Origin: Burkholderiales bacterium
GTDB taxonomy: Bacteria; Pseudomonadota; Gammaproteobacteria; Burkholderiales; Casimicrobiaceae
Assembly (NCBI GenBank): GCA_025935435.1
Contig: JAICVH010000074.1
Span: 1-8,700 of the forward strand
DNA: 8,700 bases
Direction of reading: 5' to 3'
Shown in pieces: positions 5,969 to 8,700 of this stretch (positions are counted from its first letter, which is position 1; the number at the start of each line of letters is the position of its first letter). A program made the translations under genes and the position numbers. The notes under the pieces are model-generated. The model was not told the DNA's origin. It made no database searches and was given only the letters and a program-made list of their open reading frames with translations.

Positions 5969-7261
5969 TCAGCGCTCGTCGGATTTGTACTCGACGTAGG
6001 TGCGATCGCGAAGCTGGCGAATGAACTCCTCCATCTGCTCGTCGCTCTTGCGCTGGCGAATCGCCTGCCGCGCCTGATCGCGCCGGCGGTCCTGCGTGAT
6101 GTCCTGCTTGCGCCGCTCGAGCACCTGGATCAGGTGCCAGCCGAAAGGCGTGCGAATCGGCGCGGAAACCTCGTTGACCGCGAGCCCGACCATCGCGCGT
6201 TCGAAGTCGGGCACCGTGTCGCCCGGGGAGATCCAGCCGAGATCGCCGCCGCGCGCACTCGACGCGTCCTCGGAGTTGACGCGCGCGATGTCCTCGAACT
6301 TCGCACCCCCTGCCAGGCGATCCTTGAGACGATCGATACGCGTCTTCGCCTCCGCTTCGGACGTCGTCTCGTTGACCTTGATCAGGATGTGGCGCGCATG
6401 CGTCTGGTCGACGACGGTCGGCTGGTTGCGGTTGCGCACGTCTGCCAGCTTGACGATGTGAAACCCGCCGGCGCTGCGCAACACGCCCGACACTTCGCCC
6501 GGTTTCATCTTTCGGATGATCTCGGCGAACACCGACGGCAGCCGTGCCGCCGTCCGCCATCCGAGATTGCCGCCCGACGACGCGTCGGGTGCGTTCGAAT
6601 ACGCGGCAGCGATCTGGGCGAAATCCTTGCCGGACCGCACTTCGGCGAGGGCTTCCGCCGCCCGCTGGCGTCGCGTCTCCACGACATCCGGCGTCGCCTG
6701 CTCGGGAACGGTGATGTAGATGTGCGACAGCTGATATTCGTCCTCGCCGCCGGCCTGTGACGCGAGGGTCGCCAGGTAGTTGTCGACCTCGGCGTCGGAG
6801 ACGGTGACCTTGCTGTCCACCTCGCGCTCGCGCACGCGCTGCACGATGATCTGACGACGGATGTCCTCGCGATAATTCGCGTAGGGAATGCCCTCGCGCT
6901 CCAGCACCTTGCGGAACTCGTCGGGCTTCAGCTTGTTCTCCTCGGCAACGCGCAGGATCGTCCGCTCGACCGTCGTGTCGTCGACGCGGATTCCGGTGTC
7001 CTTCGCGAACTGCAGCAGTGCGCGCTCGACGATCAGCCGTTCGAGCACCTGCTTGTCGAGCACGTCGTTCGACGGCGGTTGGATGTTCGACGCCTTGAGC
7101 TGCGACAGCACGATACGGCGCTGCTCGTTCATGTCCCACTGCGTGACCGCTTCGTCGTTGATGACGACGAGCACGCGGTCGAGGGGCACCGGCGTTTGCG
7201 CGCCCGCGCTAGCGGCGAGCGCCGCCACGATCAGAAACAAGAAGAGACGGCATGCGGCCAT
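5969..7261 (-). CDS. surA: Periplasmic chaperone and peptidyl-prolyl isomerase SurA
   Basis: A 430-residue protein matching the SurA family in length and order. Residues 1-21 are a signal peptide (RLFLFLIVAALAASAGA, cleavage after AGA before Q22). The N-terminal chaperone domain (about 22-170) begins LDRVLVVINDEAVTQWDM. Two parvulin domains follow, at about 174-274 (QLSHIYITVPE ... GGNLGW ... GGFHIVKL) and 284-382 (ARHILIKV ... GGDLGW ... PFGWHLIQVL). A basic C-terminal helix (about 385-418) completes the core. SurA acts in the periplasm, delivering unfolded outer-membrane proteins, LptD included, to the BAM complex. The ATG at 7259-7261 is preceded by AGGAG with 8 bases between, a strong Shine-Dalgarno. 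It lies 23 bases downstream of lptD in the same direction and is almost certainly co-transcribed. No pdxA or rsmA follows it here, unlike in many proteobacteria. Confidence 0.97.
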   Translation of the reverse strand: MAACRLFLFLIVAALAASAGAQTPVPLDRVLVVINDEAVTQWDMNEQRRIVLSQLKASNIQPPSNDVLDKQVLERLIVERALLQFAKDTGIRVDDTTVERTILRVAEENKLKPDEFRKVLEREGIPYANYREDIRRQIIVQRVREREVDSKVTVSDAEVDNYLATLASQAGGEDEYQLSHIYITVPEQATPDVVETRRQRAAEALAEVRSGKDFAQIAAAYSNAPDASSGGNLGWRTAARLPSVFAEIIRKMKPGEVSGVLRSAGGFHIVKLADVRNRNQPTVVDQTHARHILIKVNETTSEAEAKTRIDRLKDRLAGGAKFEDIARVNSEDASSARGGDLGWISPGDTVPDFERAMVGLAVNEVSAPIRTPFGWHLIQVLERRKQDITQDRRRDQARQAIRQRKSDEQMEEFIRQLRDRTYVEYKSDER

Positions 7262-7284
7262 CGGCGAGGCTCCTGCAACGGCGT

Positions 7285-8700
7285 TCAGAACTCGGGAAGC
7301 GGATCGAGGCGGCGGTCGCGATCGCGCAGTGACGGATCGTTGGTGGGCAGATAGCCCGGCACGCTTCGACGCAACAGTTCGAGCGGGCTGGTGCCGACGC
7401 GCGCAAGTCCGTTCAATTCGAGCTGCACGAACACCGACGTCGTCGCTTGCTGCGTCGTCGTCGTCAGCCGTTGACCCACGACGCGCAACACCCAGCAATC
7501 GGCATTGTACTCGATGCCCGCGACCGCCTCCAGCGTCTTGCGATCGGTCAGCGAGTAATTCCAGCGCCCGATCAGCGTCCAGCGATCACTGACCGGCCAC
7601 TGGCCGGAGAGGTCGATCTGCTTGATCTGCTCGGTTGCGCCGAGCGGGTCCACGAGCGTGCGCGTGTAGCGCCACGTTGCGTTCAACGCGCGTCCCGGTG
7701 CGGGCGTGTAGCGCACACCCGCGTTCAGCCGCTCGATGTCGTGCGAGTCGAGGTTGTACTGCAGAAGACTCGCGAGCGACCACGCGTCGCTCAGCCGACC
7801 TTCGGCCGCGACCAGAAAGTCCGATGTTGCCGCCGAGCGCAACGGCTCGTTCAGGCTCACGCGTTGATCGGAGAAATAGAAGCGCTGCCCCACCGCGAGC
7901 CGCAGCCGTTCGGCACCCGTTTCGCGATCGAGGAACCGCGACGTCAGCGCGAGCGTCAACTGGTTCGCGTCACCGATGCGATCGTTGCCGATGTAGCGGT
8001 TTTCCGTGAACAGCTGCGAGAAGTTGAAGTCGTCGAGCGCCGTATCGAAGACGGGCGCTTCCTTCTGGTCCTTGTACGGGATGTAGACATAGAACGCGCG
8101 CGGCTCGAGCGTTTGCGTCAGCGGCGTGTTCAGCACCGAGAGCTCGCGCTCGAACACGAGTCCGGCGTCGAGGCTCGTGATCGGGATTGCATAGCCCGGA
8201 TGCCGTTCGGGCAGCGCAGGGGTCGTGCGATCCAGCATGTATTCACGCAGGTGAACGCCCGCGCGCGCCGTGAAGAACCACGCAGCACCCTGCCGCTGCC
8301 ATGCGGCGGTCGGGTACAGCACGAAACGCTCGCCGGTCGGTGCGAGCTGATCCTGCGTGAAGCGCGCATATTCGCCGTTGCCGCTCCACGTGAGGCCCAT
8401 CCAGTCGGTCTCGTTCAGCGAGCCGAGGATCTGGGGGAGCCGGTTGTAAGGCGGCACGACGGGCGCGTTCGGATCCTGCAGCGTCTGGAAGCTCTGTGCG
8501 CGCGCGAGCACCGACCACGGGCCGAACGTCGCGACGAGTCCTGCCTCGCGCGGCAATGTCTTCTGCGACGTGACGGCGATGCGATCCGCGAAGTCGGCGA
8601 AATACTTGTCGTCGGACACCTTGTTGATGTTGACGAAGCCGCCGAGCCACGGCCGGAACTGCTCGTTGTGCTTCAGTGCGAGCGCGTAGCGCGTCTGGCC
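7285..8700 (-). CDS. lptD: LPS-assembly protein LptD, C-terminal part (5' end outside the window)
   Basis: The reverse frame is open from the right edge to a TGA at 7285-7287, giving the last 471 residues. The family is usually about 780 residues, so the N-terminal jellyroll and first barrel strands are missing. Recognisable segments are NINKVSDDKYFADFADRIA, TLEPRAFYVYIPYKDQ, DDFNFSQLFTENRYIGNDRIGD, NQLTLALTSRF and the end NADCWVLR ... FVQLELNGL ... LRRSVPGY. These belong to the 26-strand outer-membrane barrel that, with LptE, inserts LPS into the outer leaflet. The visible part holds a single cysteine (codon 7495-7497, in NADCW), where E. coli has two adjacent cysteines used for disulfides to the N-terminal domain. 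A GTG at 8619 is an internal valine, not a start, because the match continues to the edge. surA follows 23 bases downstream. Confidence 0.96.
   Translation of the reverse strand, partial: GQTRYALALKHNEQFRPWLGGFVNINKVSDDKYFADFADRIAVTSQKTLPREAGLVATFGPWSVLARAQSFQTLQDPNAPVVPPYNRLPQILGSLNETDWMGLTWSGNGEYARFTQDQLAPTGERFVLYPTAAWQRQGAAWFFTARAGVHLREYMLDRTTPALPERHPGYAIPITSLDAGLVFERELSVLNTPLTQTLEPRAFYVYIPYKDQKEAPVFDTALDDFNFSQLFTENRYIGNDRIGDANQLTLALTSRFLDRETGAERLRLAVGQRFYFSDQRVSLNEPLRSAATSDFLVAAEGRLSDAWSLASLLQYNLDSHDIERLNAGVRYTPAPGRALNATWRYTRTLVDPLGATEQIKQIDLSGQWPVSDRWTLIGRWNYSLTDRKTLEAVAGIEYNADCWVLRVVGQRLTTTTQQATTSVFVQLELNGLARVGTSPLELLRRSVPGYLPTNDPSLRDRDRRLDPLPEF

Noticed and set aside
7262..7498. Longer SurA reading frame starting at 7498
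   Set aside because: It would overlap the conserved lptD 3' end and bury the signal peptide; the ATG at 7261 has a strong Shine-Dalgarno.

Overview
The window is high-G+C DNA (by eye) with tightly packed genes. Codon use and protein families point to a betaproteobacterium, most likely Burkholderia or a close relative. The main markers are an LptD with the 'NADCW' C-terminal signature, the paired surA gene, a DUF3460 small protein and a CopD/HemJ-type protein ending in 'KPF'. No rRNA, tRNA, CRISPR array, integrase or transposase gene is visible.

Layout. (1) 1-1571, plus strand: the tail of a CopD/HemJ-like membrane protein, a short-form THUMP-domain RNA methyltransferase and a 67-residue DUF3460 protein, all housekeeping in character. 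(2) 1593-3541, minus strand: two adjacent SAM-dependent methyltransferase genes with a 5-bp gap, probably co-transcribed. (3) 3605-5896, plus strand, divergent from the methyltransferases across a 63-bp gap: a 763-residue protein with an N-terminal beta-rich module and a central region that looks like a glycoside-hydrolase TIM barrel. (4) 5881-5958: an almost perfect 26-bp inverted repeat resembling a REP doublet (REPIN) between convergent genes. (5) 5969-8700, minus strand: surA and the C-terminal part of lptD, the classical outer-membrane assembly pair.

Working together. LptD inserts LPS into the outer membrane, and its own folding depends on SurA, which explains their linkage. The accessory block 1593-5896 is the least understood part. 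The upstream methyltransferase and the divergent glycosidase-like protein share a recognisable N-terminal module (GW ... I-N/D-G ... R-x-D-V ... GFEC). I infer that the three genes act on a common substrate, possibly a surface or nucleotide-linked glycan, but nothing in the window names it. In other proteobacteria surA is commonly followed by pdxA and rsmA; here the accessory block and the repeat occupy that position, which suggests an insertion or rearrangement.

Every gap between genes is under 75 bases, so there are no long empty stretches. The best candidates for something undescribed are the module-sharing divergent cassette, its apparently leaderless start sites, and the REPIN-like repeat that supplies the stop codon of the glycosidase-like gene.
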